Notes: generated by a model from the letters alone, not told the origin. A DNA stretch of 10,563 bases from a candidate division FCPU426 bacterium (GCA_003167475.1 PMTB01000039.1:562-11124); one strand, 5' to 3'; counted from the stretch's first letter, positions 1-7,601 are shown. Made by a program: numbers and translations.

Positions 1-134
1 TTAAGCCAAAAGCCAAGAGACAAAAGTAAAGGGTAGAACAAGTTGAAGGCAAGTGGAACAAGCAGTTGCTTTCCTTTAAAACTTAACCGCTTATTAACTT
101 ACCTTTTGGCTTTTGTCTTTTGGCTTAAAAACTT
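1..134. repeat. Foldback (inverted-repeat) intergenic element, copy 1, cut by window edge
   Basis: Terminal arms are complementary: TTAAGCCAAAAG at 1-12 pairs with CTTTTGGCTTAA at 117-128. The right arm continues to 134 (AAAACTT), so the true left end lies before base 1. Inside the left arm is a short degenerate tandem run, GTAGAACAA / GTTGAAGGCAA / GTGGAACAA (33-61). It belongs to the same family as 9333-9506 and the fragment at 10545-10563: shared ends, variable middle. It ends 4 bases from the stop codon of the adaptor gene at 139, so it lies in the 3' end of that transcript. There is no coding potential. Whether it is a mobile MITE-like element or a terminator/RNA-stability element is not decidable here. 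Confidence 0.8.
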
Positions 135-138
135 ATCC

Positions 139-1032
139 TCACTTGGTACTTACCTTCATCCCGTCGTTCAGCTTAAAATTCCCATCCGTAATGACCATGG
201 CATTTTCCGTCAGTCCGCTTTTTACCTCAGTTTCATCCTCGGTCATATATCCCATTTCGATATCCACTCTTTTTGCCTTGCCGTTGTCATTTATGTAGAC
301 ATATGTTTTCCCGTCGCCCATGAGCACGGCGCTTTTGGGCAGCATGACGGCATTCCTTTTTGCCGTATAGACCGTGACTTCCACGGACATACCCGGCTTT
401 ATTTCGCTGTCGATGTTTTTTCCCTTTATTATTATGGTGCCCGCTAAAGTATCCTTGTCAATGAATGGGGTGGAGGAATATACCGTCGCTTTGATGGGAG
501 CACCCTCCCCGTATACTGGTTTTATGGACGCGTCCATCCCGTTTTTTACTTTGAGCATTTCCTCTTCCCCGGTGTTGAGCACGACTTTTATGTTCGCCGG
601 GTTTGCAACTTCAGCTACGGGGTTCTGCGGAGTGACCGACGCGCCCTTATCCGAGTAATATATCCTGGTCACGATGCCGTCCACCGGGGATTTTATCGGG
701 GCAAGCTGGAAATCCATTCCCACTATGTCGCGGTTTATATACAGCAAGACATCGTCCTTCCTGACCAGGCTGCCTTCCCTTGCCTGCACCCTCTCAAACT
801 TGCCGGATACGGCGGGGTATATCTTTACCTGGGGGTCGCCTTCGGCTATACCCTGTATTACGACTGTCTCGTTTATTTCCTTTGCCGAGGCCTGAACTTC
901 CGAGACCAGGGTCACGCTTTCCGCCACTTTTGTGGAGGTCCTGGCCAGCTTCAGTATTATCTGAAGGCAAATTATTGCCAGAAGGACGCCAAGCGCGATC
1001 AAAGCGCCTGTCTTTACCTTTTTGTTGTCCAT
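139..1032 (-). CDS. RND efflux periplasmic adaptor (membrane fusion protein), hairpin-less, second copy
   Basis: This 297-residue HlyD/AcrA-type adaptor would link an inner-membrane RND pump to an outer-membrane channel. Residues about 8-29 form one hydrophobic segment (uncleaved anchor or signal anchor); there is no lipobox Cys. The first lipoyl half is at about 60-98 (GDPQVKIYP, then EGSLVRKDD), the second at about 110-135 (APIKSPVDG, then KGASV), followed by beta-barrel and membrane-proximal domains (GMSVEV near 215, TDGNF near 283). Between the lipoyl halves there are only about 12 residues instead of the long coiled-coil hairpin of AcrA. It aligns without gaps to the adaptor at 5052-5975 over residues 61-121 (about 35 of 61 identical by eye). 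The ATG follows AAGGAG at good spacing. It lies 207 nt downstream of marR-2 with a repeat in between. No partner pump is visible; one may lie past the left edge. Confidence 0.9.
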   Translation of the reverse strand: MDNKKVKTGALIALGVLLAIICLQIILKLARTSTKVAESVTLVSEVQASAKEINETVVIQGIAEGDPQVKIYPAVSGKFERVQAREGSLVRKDDVLLYINRDIVGMDFQLAPIKSPVDGIVTRIYYSDKGASVTPQNPVAEVANPANIKVVLNTGEEEMLKVKNGMDASIKPVYGEGAPIKATVYSSTPFIDKDTLAGTIIIKGKNIDSEIKPGMSVEVTVYTAKRNAVMLPKSAVLMGDGKTYVYINDNGKAKRVDIEMGYMTEDETEVKSGLTENAMVITDGNFKLNDGMKVSTK

Positions 1033-1077
1033 TATTTTCTCCTTGTTCTGCCGCTTTTGATGCTCATATGTTTATGC

Positions 1078-1203
1078 TGTCATTGCGAGGAGCGAGTTCC
1101 TCAGCGACGAAGCAATCTCTGTACTTTTGCAGAGAACCAAGCTTGTTGATAGAACTGGGATTGCTTCGTCGCCATAAACCAAAAACGGCTTCTCGCAATG
1201 ACA
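1078..1203. repeat. TGTCATTGCGAG-type palindromic intergenic repeat, copy A
   Basis: The outer arms TGTCATTGCGAG (1078-1089) and CTCGCAATGACA (1192-1203) are perfectly complementary. A second nested pair, GCGACGAAGCAATC (1104-1117) and GATTGCTTCGTCGC (1159-1172), is a perfect 14-bp match. A small hairpin CTCTG/CAGAG (1117-1134) lies inside. The 126-bp element is a related copy of the one at 8743-8903. Similar TCATTGCGAGGAGCGA...GCAATCTC palindromes are, to my recollection, scattered through intergenic DNA of many unrelated bacteria. It sits between marR-2 and the adaptor gene, where its RNA would form a long hairpin that could change the ratio of the two products. Confidence 0.9.
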
Positions 1204-1239
1204 ATCTTACTTCACAAATTTCTCAACACTCTTTAAAGT

Positions 1240-1680
1240 TCATACCTCAAATCTCTTTGTAAGTATTTCCTTGGTCCTGGCAACGAAAACATTCACTATC
1301 TTCCGCTCGACCGGGTTCAGCTGTTTGAGGAATTTTTCTATATAATCTATCCCTATGCCCCTGTTGTAATTCACAAGCTTCTTTCCCTTTTCGGTTATGG
1401 TCATGATCACCTGCCGCCTGTCCTTCTTGGAATGTTTCCTGGCGGCGTAACCGGCTGAAACAAGCGCGGCCATAGTATCGGTCATTGTGGGCATTTTTAC
1501 CCTGGCAAGCCCGGAGAGCTCCCCCATGGTCATGCCGCTGGAATCATAGAGGAAGTAAAGCGCGGTTATCTGCGCGAAGTTGAGCTTTTCCATGCCCCCG
1601 CGGAACAACTCTATTTTCTTGTTCGACCTGACGGAGCGCACTATATCCACGATGTGGTTGAAAAGCTCCGGCGCTCCCAT
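1240..1680 (-). CDS. MarR-family transcriptional regulator (marR-2)
   Basis: This 146-residue winged helix-turn-helix protein is predicted to bind DNA as a dimer and to repress its own promoter and the downstream adaptor gene. The recognition helix is at about 61-76 (VKMPTMTDTM) and the wing at about 82-96 (KKDRRQV, the usual D-R-R signature), with dimerisation helices at both ends. I chose ATG at 1680: AAGGA lies 7 nt upstream, and this N-terminus lines up with the start of the paralogue at 8625. An upstream TTG at 1695 behind AAGGAGG, 4 nt away, is a real alternative. The TTG at 1725 would sit inside the leader hairpin and is unlikely. Its recognition helix is nearly the same as that of the regulator at 8188-8625, which fits their shared operator sequence. 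Confidence 0.92.
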   Translation of the reverse strand: MGAPELFNHIVDIVRSVRSNKKIELFRGGMEKLNFAQITALYFLYDSSGMTMGELSGLARVKMPTMTDTMAALVSAGYAARKHSKKDRRQVIMTITEKGKKLVNYNRGIGIDYIEKFLKQLNPVERKIVNVFVARTKEILTKRFEV

Positions 1681-1710
1681 TTTTTTATCCTTCAAAGGTC
1701 CTCCTTCGCG

Positions 1711-1729
1711 TGGATTGGTTAGCAATCCA
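1711..1729 (-). other. Small inverted repeat in the marR-2 leader
   Basis: TGGATTG and CAATCCA form perfect 7-bp arms around a 5-nt loop. It lies downstream of the predicted transcription start and 4 nt upstream of the AAGGAGG motif (1706-1700). It could be an mRNA leader hairpin or a second repressor-binding palindrome; the loop contains a TTAG half-site-like sequence. The structure is seen, its function is inferred. Confidence 0.45.
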
Positions 1730-1735
1730 TAATAT

Positions 1736-1749
1736 TTAGGTAAGGCTAA
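1736..1749. promoter_or_regulatory. Predicted MarR operator of marR-2 promoter
   Basis: TTAG-N6-CTAA is an imperfect palindrome of the kind bound by MarR/SlyA proteins (the SlyA consensus is TTAG-N4-CTAA). It touches the last base of the -10 box and covers the expected start point, so binding would block transcription. Read on the minus strand it runs CTTAGCCTTACCTAAATATTA and is matched, with one gap, by the sequence after the -10 box of the marR-1 promoter. Confidence 0.65.
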
Positions 1750-1777
1750 GTATATTATGAAAACGCCCCGAAGTCAA
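1749..1777 (-). promoter_or_regulatory. Sigma-70-type promoter for marR-2 / second adaptor unit
   Basis: The -35 box TTGACT (1777-1772) and -10 box TATACT (1754-1749) are separated by exactly 17 nt. Transcription would start near 1742, giving a leader of about 60 nt to the ATG at 1680. The promoter lies between the terminator of the upstream efflux operon and marR-2, which supports a separate transcript. Confidence 0.75.
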
Positions 1778-1802
1778 CCGTGTTTTTTGATTTTATCAGA
1801 TC

Positions 1803-1842
1803 GAAATAAAAAAGGCGCGGTTTCCCGCGCCTTTTTTATTTC
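1803..1842. terminator. Intrinsic terminator after the RND pump gene
   Basis: Perfect 18-bp arms (1803-1820 and 1825-1842) surround a 4-nt loop. The GC core GGCGCGG/CCGCGCC is flanked by A6 on one side and T6 on the other, so on the minus strand the hairpin is followed by a U-tract. It starts about 10 nt after the pump's stop codon and ends the five-gene efflux operon just before the marR-2 promoter. The symmetrical A/T flanks would allow termination from both directions. Confidence 0.92.
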
Positions 1843-1852
1843 TTAAGTTATC

Positions 1853-4800
1853 CTATTTTTTCTTTTTTGTTTTTGCCTTATTGAGCGCCTTGCTTTTTTC
1901 CCCGGCCCTTTTCAGGAACTTGGTCTCAAAGTACTCATAAACAACCGGCACAACTACCAGGGTCAGGAACGTGGAGGTAAGCAGGCCTCCTATAACCACG
2001 GTAGCGAGGCCTTCCCTTCCTTTTGAACCCTCGCCGAGCGACATGGCTATCGGCAGCATCCCGAATATCATGGCAAAAGTCGTCATCAATATCGGCCTTA
2101 ACCGTATGGGTCCGGCGTGCAGTATGGCCTGCCTCATGGACATGCCCTTATCACGCATCTTGTTCGTGAAATCAAGCAGCAATATGCCGTTCTTGGCCAC
2201 AAGCCCGAGCACCATGAGCATGCCTATGAACCCGAAAAGGTCAAGGTTGTACCCCGTGAGCAGCAGAGCCAAAAACGCGCCGATTATCGCCAGCGGTATA
2301 GCCACCATTATATACAGCGGCTGTACGAACGAATTGTAAAGCGAGGCCAGGATCATGTACATAAAGAGGATGGCCAAAAGCATGGCTTTTCCCATTTCAC
2401 CGGCGATAGAACCAAATTCCTTTGCCTGGCCGCCGGCGCTGTAGGAGTATCCTTTGGGGAAAATTATTTGTTTCTCTATCTCCGCCTTTATTTTATCGTT
2501 TACCGTTCCGACATTCGCGCCCGGCGCCACGTTTGCGGTGACTTTGACTATCCTGACCTTGTTTTCCCTGCGTATCTCGGAAGGACCAGAGCTGTACCTG
2601 AAATCAACCACTGATGAAAGCGGGATTTTCTTCCCCATCCTTGTGGTTATGACCAGGTTCTTCAGGTCGTCAACTTTTCTCCTGTCGATTTTTTCCATTT
2701 CTATGGTTATATCATACTGTTTCTCGCCTTTTTTATAATTGGTTATCTTGGTTCCCTGCATGAGCGTGCGCAGTAAGGAGCCTATTTCAGCCGTGGATAT
2801 TCCCATTTTTTCCGACTTTACGGGGTCAACCCTGAGGACGACTTCGGGTATGCCCGGTTTTAAGGACACATCCGCGTCAGCCGCGCCCGGTGTTTCCTGG
2901 ACTATTTTCACTATCTGGCCTGATAATTTTTCAAGGACTTTGAGGTCGTCCCCGGTCAGGCTGATCAGCACCGGCAAATATGAATCGTCCCCGCCGCCCA
3001 TGCCGCTTGTGATATTAAGGGTTATATATTTGTCTATCTTGCTGTTGAACATGAAGTCCCTGACCCTTTGTGATTCCTGGTCAGTGGTCAGTTTCCTTTT
3101 GCTGAGCGGTTTCATGGATACAAGGAGCGAGCCGGAGTTGGTCGCCACTGTGCCGCCCATATCCGCGCCTGACATGACAAAATACGAGTCTATATCCTTT
3201 TCTTTTGAAATAAAATCCTCTATCATCGACACGTACTGTGATGTTTTTTCAAGCGGCGCTCCGGAATAAGTCGTCATGCTCGCCATGAACATACCCCTGT
3301 CGGAACTCATGAAGCTTTTTCCGAGAAATGGGACTATAAAGAAACTCCCGATAAATAGCCCGACTGCCCAGAATATGACGGTTTTCTTATGGTCAAGGGC
3401 CCATACCAGTATCTCTCCGTACCATTTTGACAGGTCGTCATAGAACGCGTTCCACTTTTCCGAAAGCCCGTATATCGACTTCATCAGGCCCGTTCTCTTC
3501 TTATTATCTTCCTTCTTATACCAGTAAGCCGATAACATCGGGGCCGTGGTGAAGGCGTCAAGGAGCGATATACCCAGCGCAAAAGCGACCGTCAGCCCGA
3601 ACTGCTTGAAGAACTGCCCTATGATACCCGAAAGGAACGATATGGGAAGAAAAACCGCCATGATGGAAAGCGTGGTGGAAATGACAGCGAGCGCCACTTC
3701 ATTGGTGCCAAATTCAGCCGCCTCTTTCGGGCTCATTCCCGCTTCTATGTGCCTGAAAATATTTTCGCGCACGACAATGGAGTCGTCTATGAGCAGCCCG
3801 ACCGCCAGCGAAAGCGACAGCAGTGTTATGGTGTTGATAGAAAAAGCCGCGATCATCATAAGGAAGAACGAGCCTATGATGGAATTGGGCAGCGCGACGG
3901 CGGTGATTATGGCAGACCTGAAATTCCCGAGGAAGAGCCAGACTATAAGGATGGCGAGTATCGCGCCTATGAGGATATTGTCGCGTATGCCTTCCACGCT
4001 TCTTTTTATTCCCGCGGTAGTATCTCCCGCCGATGCCAGTTTGATGTCGGCAGGCAGGGTTTTCTGTATCTCGACGACCTTTTGCATCACGAGGTTCGCC
4101 ACTTCAACGGAATTCGACCCGCTTTGTTTGAGGACTGAGAACATTACGGCAGGGGCCTTGTTGACCCTTACATTCACGGTTTCGTCTTCCATGGTGAAAG
4201 AAACCTTGGAAATATCCTTCAGCCTTACTATCTTACCCGTGCTGGAGGTTATGGGAAGGTTCGCTATCTCGTCGACATTCTGGAACTCGCCGAGTATCCT
4301 GACTGTTATGTTCTTTTCCGTGCCTTCGACTGTGCCGACCGGATAATTAAGGTTCCTCGCGCTGATGGCGTTTGATATCTGGTCGGTCGTTATGCCCTTG
4401 GCTAGCAGGAGGGATTTGTTGACCTCTATTTTTACGAGTTTTTTCTGGCCGCCGAATATATTGATGGAGGCGACGCCGGGTATCCTTTCAAGCTGCGGCT
4501 TGATGTCGTCCTCGAGCATTTCGCGCAGGTCCGCTGACGGTTTCTTGCCGGATAGGGACATGAACTGTATGGGGATATCGGAAAAACTGAATTTCTGTAT
4601 TATGGGTTCCTGTATGTCTGTCGGAAGTATCGGCTTGGTGGCCGCAACTTTGTCCCTGACCTTTATTTCGGCGAACTTAACGTCTGTGCCGAGGGTAAAA
4701 GCGACGCTGATCATTGCCAGGCCTTCCCTGCATGATGATGTCACCTTGTCCAGGCCCTCGAGTGTGGAAAAGGAATCTTCCAGCGGTTTTGCCACAAGGG

Positions 4801-4981
4801 TTTCCATTTCCTCCGCTGACGCCCCCGGGTATGCTATGGAAACCGATACCGTTGGAAAATCGACGTTTGGCATCAGGTCCCACGCAAGGCTGCTGTAACC
4901 AAGCAAGCCGAGGGTTATTATGGACAATACTATCATTATGATGAATACCGGCTTTTTTATGGCTAATCCTGCTATATTCAT
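1853..4981 (-). CDS. RND multidrug efflux transporter, AcrB/HAE-1-type permease
   Basis: This 1042-residue protein has normal length for the AcrB family. It is an inner-membrane, proton-driven trimeric pump that would expel hydrophobic or amphiphilic compounds. TM1 is at about 11-30. The first periplasmic loop holds the porter motifs (DFPTVSVSIAYPGAS at 41-55; KVRDKV at 107-112). TM2-6 span about 335-490, with the proton-relay pair D399-D400 in GLLIDDSIVV. TM7 is at about 535-555, a second porter loop follows, and TM8-12 cover about 865-1015, with the relay lysine K930 in GLVAKNGILL. The C-terminus is Lys-rich (KAKTKKKK). ATG follows AAGGAG at proper spacing. It is the last gene of the operon, 70 nt after the adaptor, with a terminator immediately downstream. 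Substrate cannot be deduced. Confidence 0.96.
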   Translation of the reverse strand: MNIAGLAIKKPVFIIMIVLSIITLGLLGYSSLAWDLMPNVDFPTVSVSIAYPGASAEEMETLVAKPLEDSFSTLEGLDKVTSSCREGLAMISVAFTLGTDVKFAEIKVRDKVAATKPILPTDIQEPIIQKFSFSDIPIQFMSLSGKKPSADLREMLEDDIKPQLERIPGVASINIFGGQKKLVKIEVNKSLLLAKGITTDQISNAISARNLNYPVGTVEGTEKNITVRILGEFQNVDEIANLPITSSTGKIVRLKDISKVSFTMEDETVNVRVNKAPAVMFSVLKQSGSNSVEVANLVMQKVVEIQKTLPADIKLASAGDTTAGIKRSVEGIRDNILIGAILAILIVWLFLGNFRSAIITAVALPNSIIGSFFLMMIAAFSINTITLLSLSLAVGLLIDDSIVVRENIFRHIEAGMSPKEAAEFGTNEVALAVISTTLSIMAVFLPISFLSGIIGQFFKQFGLTVAFALGISLLDAFTTAPMLSAYWYKKEDNKKRTGLMKSIYGLSEKWNAFYDDLSKWYGEILVWALDHKKTVIFWAVGLFIGSFFIVPFLGKSFMSSDRGMFMASMTTYSGAPLEKTSQYVSMIEDFISKEKDIDSYFVMSGADMGGTVATNSGSLLVSMKPLSKRKLTTDQESQRVRDFMFNSKIDKYITLNITSGMGGGDDSYLPVLISLTGDDLKVLEKLSGQIVKIVQETPGAADADVSLKPGIPEVVLRVDPVKSEKMGISTAEIGSLLRTLMQGTKITNYKKGEKQYDITIEMEKIDRRKVDDLKNLVITTRMGKKIPLSSVVDFRYSSGPSEIRRENKVRIVKVTANVAPGANVGTVNDKIKAEIEKQIIFPKGYSYSAGGQAKEFGSIAGEMGKAMLLAILFMYMILASLYNSFVQPLYIMVAIPLAIIGAFLALLLTGYNLDLFGFIGMLMVLGLVAKNGILLLDFTNKMRDKGMSMRQAILHAGPIRLRPILMTTFAMIFGMLPIAMSLGEGSKGREGLATVVIGGLLTSTFLTLVVVPVVYEYFETKFLKRAGEKSKALNKAKTKKKK

Positions 4982-5051
4982 AATGCTCTCCTTGAAATAT
5001 TATATTATGGTCTAAAAAAACCGCGGCGTTTTGCCTGCCCGCCGGGCTGTA

Positions 5052-5975
5052 TTATTTTTTTGCTTTCGCATTAAGCGTCAGGGTACCGTCATCCACGATA
5101 ACGCCCTCGGAGAGCCTGAAGTTTCCGTCAGTCACAACTTCGTCGCCGTCGGCAAGCGGACCTTCTATCTCTATCTGGTCATTCACCCTGAAACCGGTGT
5201 TTATATTTACCTGCGAGGCTTTTCCGGCTTTGTCAACATAAACGAAAGCTCCTGATTCCCCCAGAAGGACCGCCTTTTCAGGCACCAGATATCCTTCCTT
5301 TTCCTCGGTAAGGATATCGACGTTCACGGACATCCCTATCTTCATAGTCCTGCCCTTGTTCGCGGCTTTTACCACGACTGTCCCGGCCATGATATCCTTA
5401 TCCACCACCGGCGGAACAGACGCGACCGTCGCTGTAACTGCTATGGCATTGTCATTGACATAATATATCTGCGCGCTCTGCCCCTTGTGCACCTTTAAAA
5501 GGTCGTCCTGCCCGAGGTTGAACACAACCTTGATTTCATCCTGATTGGCAACTTCCGCCACAGGCATCTGGGGCGAAACAGAATCGCCCTTGTCTATGTA
5601 ATAGAGCTTTGTGACCATTCCGTTTACCGGCGCCTTTACCGGGGCGAGCTCAAAAGTCGCTCCTATAATATCGCGGTCTATGTAGGATATGATATCCCCG
5701 CGGTTGACCATCTGCCCCTCGACGACATTGTTCCTGGCGAACTTGCCCGGTACCTGCGGGTATACCTTGACCTGCGGGTCGCCCTCGAGTATGCCCTGCA
5801 CCGAGAGTACGTGCGGGACTTTCTGTTTCGCGAGTTTTACGTCGGAAATATTAAAAACGACTTCCTTTTGTTTTTTTATGCTGTTCGCTATCGAACTTCC
5901 TATCCTGAATATAAACAGCAGACCCAGGAGGGCTCCCACCCATATCAAAACTGTTATCATGGTTTTCCTGTTCAT
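5052..5975 (-). CDS. RND efflux periplasmic adaptor (membrane fusion protein), hairpin-less
   Basis: This 307-residue adaptor couples the downstream RND pump to the upstream TolC-like channel. The N-terminal hydrophobic segment is at about 7-29, with no lipobox Cys. Lipoyl half 1 is at about 60-100 (GDPQVKVYPQVPGKF, EGQMVNRGD), half 2 at about 110-135 (APVKAPVNG, DKGDSV), the beta-barrel at about 145-225 (MKIGMSVNV), and the membrane-proximal domain at about 228-295 (GYLVPEKAVL, VVTDGNF). The helical hairpin expected between residues about 100 and 112 is missing, which explains the short length compared with roughly 370-400 residues for AcrA. Borrelia BesA is a described adaptor lacking this hairpin. 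ATG follows GGAGG with 7-nt spacing, 25 nt after the tolC-like stop, indicating co-transcription. The protein ends Lys/Ala-rich. Confidence 0.93.
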   Translation of the reverse strand: MNRKTMITVLIWVGALLGLLFIFRIGSSIANSIKKQKEVVFNISDVKLAKQKVPHVLSVQGILEGDPQVKVYPQVPGKFARNNVVEGQMVNRGDIISYIDRDIIGATFELAPVKAPVNGMVTKLYYIDKGDSVSPQMPVAEVANQDEIKVVFNLGQDDLLKVHKGQSAQIYYVNDNAIAVTATVASVPPVVDKDIMAGTVVVKAANKGRTMKIGMSVNVDILTEEKEGYLVPEKAVLLGESGAFVYVDKAGKASQVNINTGFRVNDQIEIEGPLADGDEVVTDGNFRLSEGVIVDDGTLTLNAKAKK

Positions 5976-6000
5976 TTTACTTCCTCCGTATTATAGTTGT

Positions 6001-7584
6001 TTAATTCACAAAGTCCTTAAGCTTCTGCGCGGTCGTGATGTAATTGAACATCGCGTTTAAGTAGTTCATCTTCGCGTGCAGCATGCCGGTTTCCGCGTTC
6101 AAAAGGTCCACGGACTGTATGAGCCCGTTCTTGTAGGACTCTTTTGCTATCCTGTAGCCCTCTTCCGCGGTCTTGATGAGATCGCCTGCGGCCTCGATTA
6201 TCTTGCCGTTTTGGTCGAGCGATGTGTAAAGCTGGTCAAGCTCTATGGTCAGCATATTGTTCGCGCTTTCCTTATTGAGCTGGGCCTTTTCATTATTGGC
6301 GCAGGCTTCTTTCATGGCAGCCACGTTCTTGAACGAATCAAATATGGCCCACTGGAACCCAAGGCTCACATCCCATGAAGACTGCCAATCCCATGCCTCG
6401 CGGTGAAAAGCAGGGTCGCCGGATGTGTAGTTATAATTAGCCGTAAGCGCAATATTGGGGAGGAACATCGCTTCCTGCAGGTTCTTCTGGTATTTGGCCA
6501 GATTTGCGGCGTGCTCGGTTATTTTCATGTCGCTGTTGTTTTCCATAAATTTTTTCTTCAGGTCAACATAGGAATATTCAAGTTTTTTGTACTCGGGCGC
6601 CCCGGAAAGTTGTATATCCTGGTCCAAAGATATTCCAAGGGTGTTCTTGAGCATTTCCATGGATAATTTTGCCCCGTCCGCCGCCCTTTTGGAATCGGGA
6701 ATGGAGTTCGCGTACTGGACCTGCGCCTGGAGCACGTCAAAGTTCGACGCCTGGCCGTTCTGGTACTTGGTCTTGGTTATCCTTAAGTATTCCTCGTTTG
6801 ACCTCATGGTCTCATCGAGCGTGTTCGCCATTTCCTTGGCTATAAGGGCGCCGTAGAAGGAATTCATCACGTCAAGATTGAGCTTGTCGTTGGCTTTCTT
6901 ATAGTTAACCAGCGCTATCTGATAGGCTTCATCAGCCATCTTAAAACCGTTATATGTTTTCCCGAAAGTAAACACAGGCTGTGTGAGGGAAACGCGCGCC
7001 ATGTAATAGTACGCCGGCATCAAACTTAATGAAAGCGGCACTCCGGGCGGGACTGTGTACCCGGCTCCTTCATACATACCCTTGAATATGCCGTATTCCG
7101 GCGAACCCGGGGCCACCACAAGGGGCGCCTGCACGTTTTCCGGCTCCCATGAACCCGATATGGTCACGCTCGGCCCGAACGCCGCGGCAGCCTTGGAAAG
7201 CTGGGCCTCCGCGATAGACTTGTCCAGCTTCGCTATCTTATAATCCCGGTTTTTTTCCGCCGCTATCTTGAAACAATCCTCAAATGTAAGTCCTGATCCG
7301 GCAGTCGTAGTCTGTGCTGCAGCCTCTGCCGCCGGTGAAACAGCCGTTGCCGCCGCCGATGTGATTGTTTCCGGAGATGTTGCCTGTTCCGCGGGCGCAG
7401 GCACGGCCGTAGCCATGGCTACTGCGGTTTTATTCTTTTTCGTTTTGGCCGCCTTTGCTTTTATTGCCGGCTTTGCAGTGGGCGTGACATCGTCCGCAAA
7501 AACAGCCGAGGATGCCGTAAATGACAATGCGATCATTGCCGTAAGTATGCGTGATACAATCTTATTTTTGCTTGAAATTTTCAT
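6001..7584 (-). CDS. TolC-family outer-membrane efflux protein with long low-complexity N-terminal extension
   Basis: This 527-residue outer-membrane channel of the efflux machine carries a signal peptide at about 1-30 (KIVSRILTAMIALSF...AVFA|DD). Residues about 32-98 are a low-complexity Ala/Thr/Pro/Lys-rich stretch (KAKAAKTKKNK, then PAPAEQATS). The OEP domain starts at LTFEDCFKIA (99-108) and has the two expected repeats: about 99-325 and 340-527, with LSLTQPVFTFGKT (199-209) and LGFQWAIFDSFKN (408-420) as equivalent strand-to-helix junctions. Repeat 1 has a Gly/Pro-rich insertion at about 150-190. I chose the ATG at 7584, which follows AAAAGGAG and begins a proper signal peptide. The ATG at 7620 lies inside the preceding gene and adds 12 residues that would spoil the signal peptide. 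It lies 17 nt after the small barrel gene. Confidence 0.94.
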   Translation of the reverse strand: MKISSKNKIVSRILTAMIALSFTASSAVFADDVTPTAKPAIKAKAAKTKKNKTAVAMATAVPAPAEQATSPETITSAAATAVSPAAEAAAQTTTAGSGLTFEDCFKIAAEKNRDYKIAKLDKSIAEAQLSKAAAAFGPSVTISGSWEPENVQAPLVVAPGSPEYGIFKGMYEGAGYTVPPGVPLSLSLMPAYYYMARVSLTQPVFTFGKTYNGFKMADEAYQIALVNYKKANDKLNLDVMNSFYGALIAKEMANTLDETMRSNEEYLRITKTKYQNGQASNFDVLQAQVQYANSIPDSKRAADGAKLSMEMLKNTLGISLDQDIQLSGAPEYKKLEYSYVDLKKKFMENNSDMKITEHAANLAKYQKNLQEAMFLPNIALTANYNYTSGDPAFHREAWDWQSSWDVSLGFQWAIFDSFKNVAAMKEACANNEKAQLNKESANNMLTIELDQLYTSLDQNGKIIEAAGDLIKTAEEGYRIAKESYKNGLIQSVDLLNAETGMLHAKMNYLNAMFNYITTAQKLKDFVN

Positions 7585-7601
7585 TTTGTTATCTCCTTTT
7601 C

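Noticed and set aside
43..447. A 134-codon plus-strand open frame at the left edge
   Set aside because: It runs from the foldback repeat into the antisense of the adaptor gene, and its sequence is explained by those two features.
1078..1203. Insertion sequence with transposase
   Set aside because: Neither TGTCATTGCGAG element has room for a transposase, and no clear target-site duplication flanks either copy.
780..1262. A 160-codon plus-strand open frame across the adaptor/marR-2 gap
   Set aside because: It is antisense to the adaptor and translates through the palindromic repeat; no plausible protein features.
1696..1725. TTG start at 1725 for marR-2
   Set aside because: It lies within the leader inverted repeat without a Shine-Dalgarno sequence and adds residues not matched in the paralogue.
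3546..4346. A 266-codon open frame on the plus strand
   Set aside because: It is antisense to the RND pump core including the relay-region helices, has no recognisable motifs, and similar open frames occur along the whole antisense strand.
5008..5045. GC-rich palindromic bits followed by T7 (minus strand) between adaptor and pump genes, possibly a terminator
   Set aside because: The stem next to the T-run is only about 4 bp and the better GC hairpin is not adjacent to it. A weak attenuator cannot be excluded.
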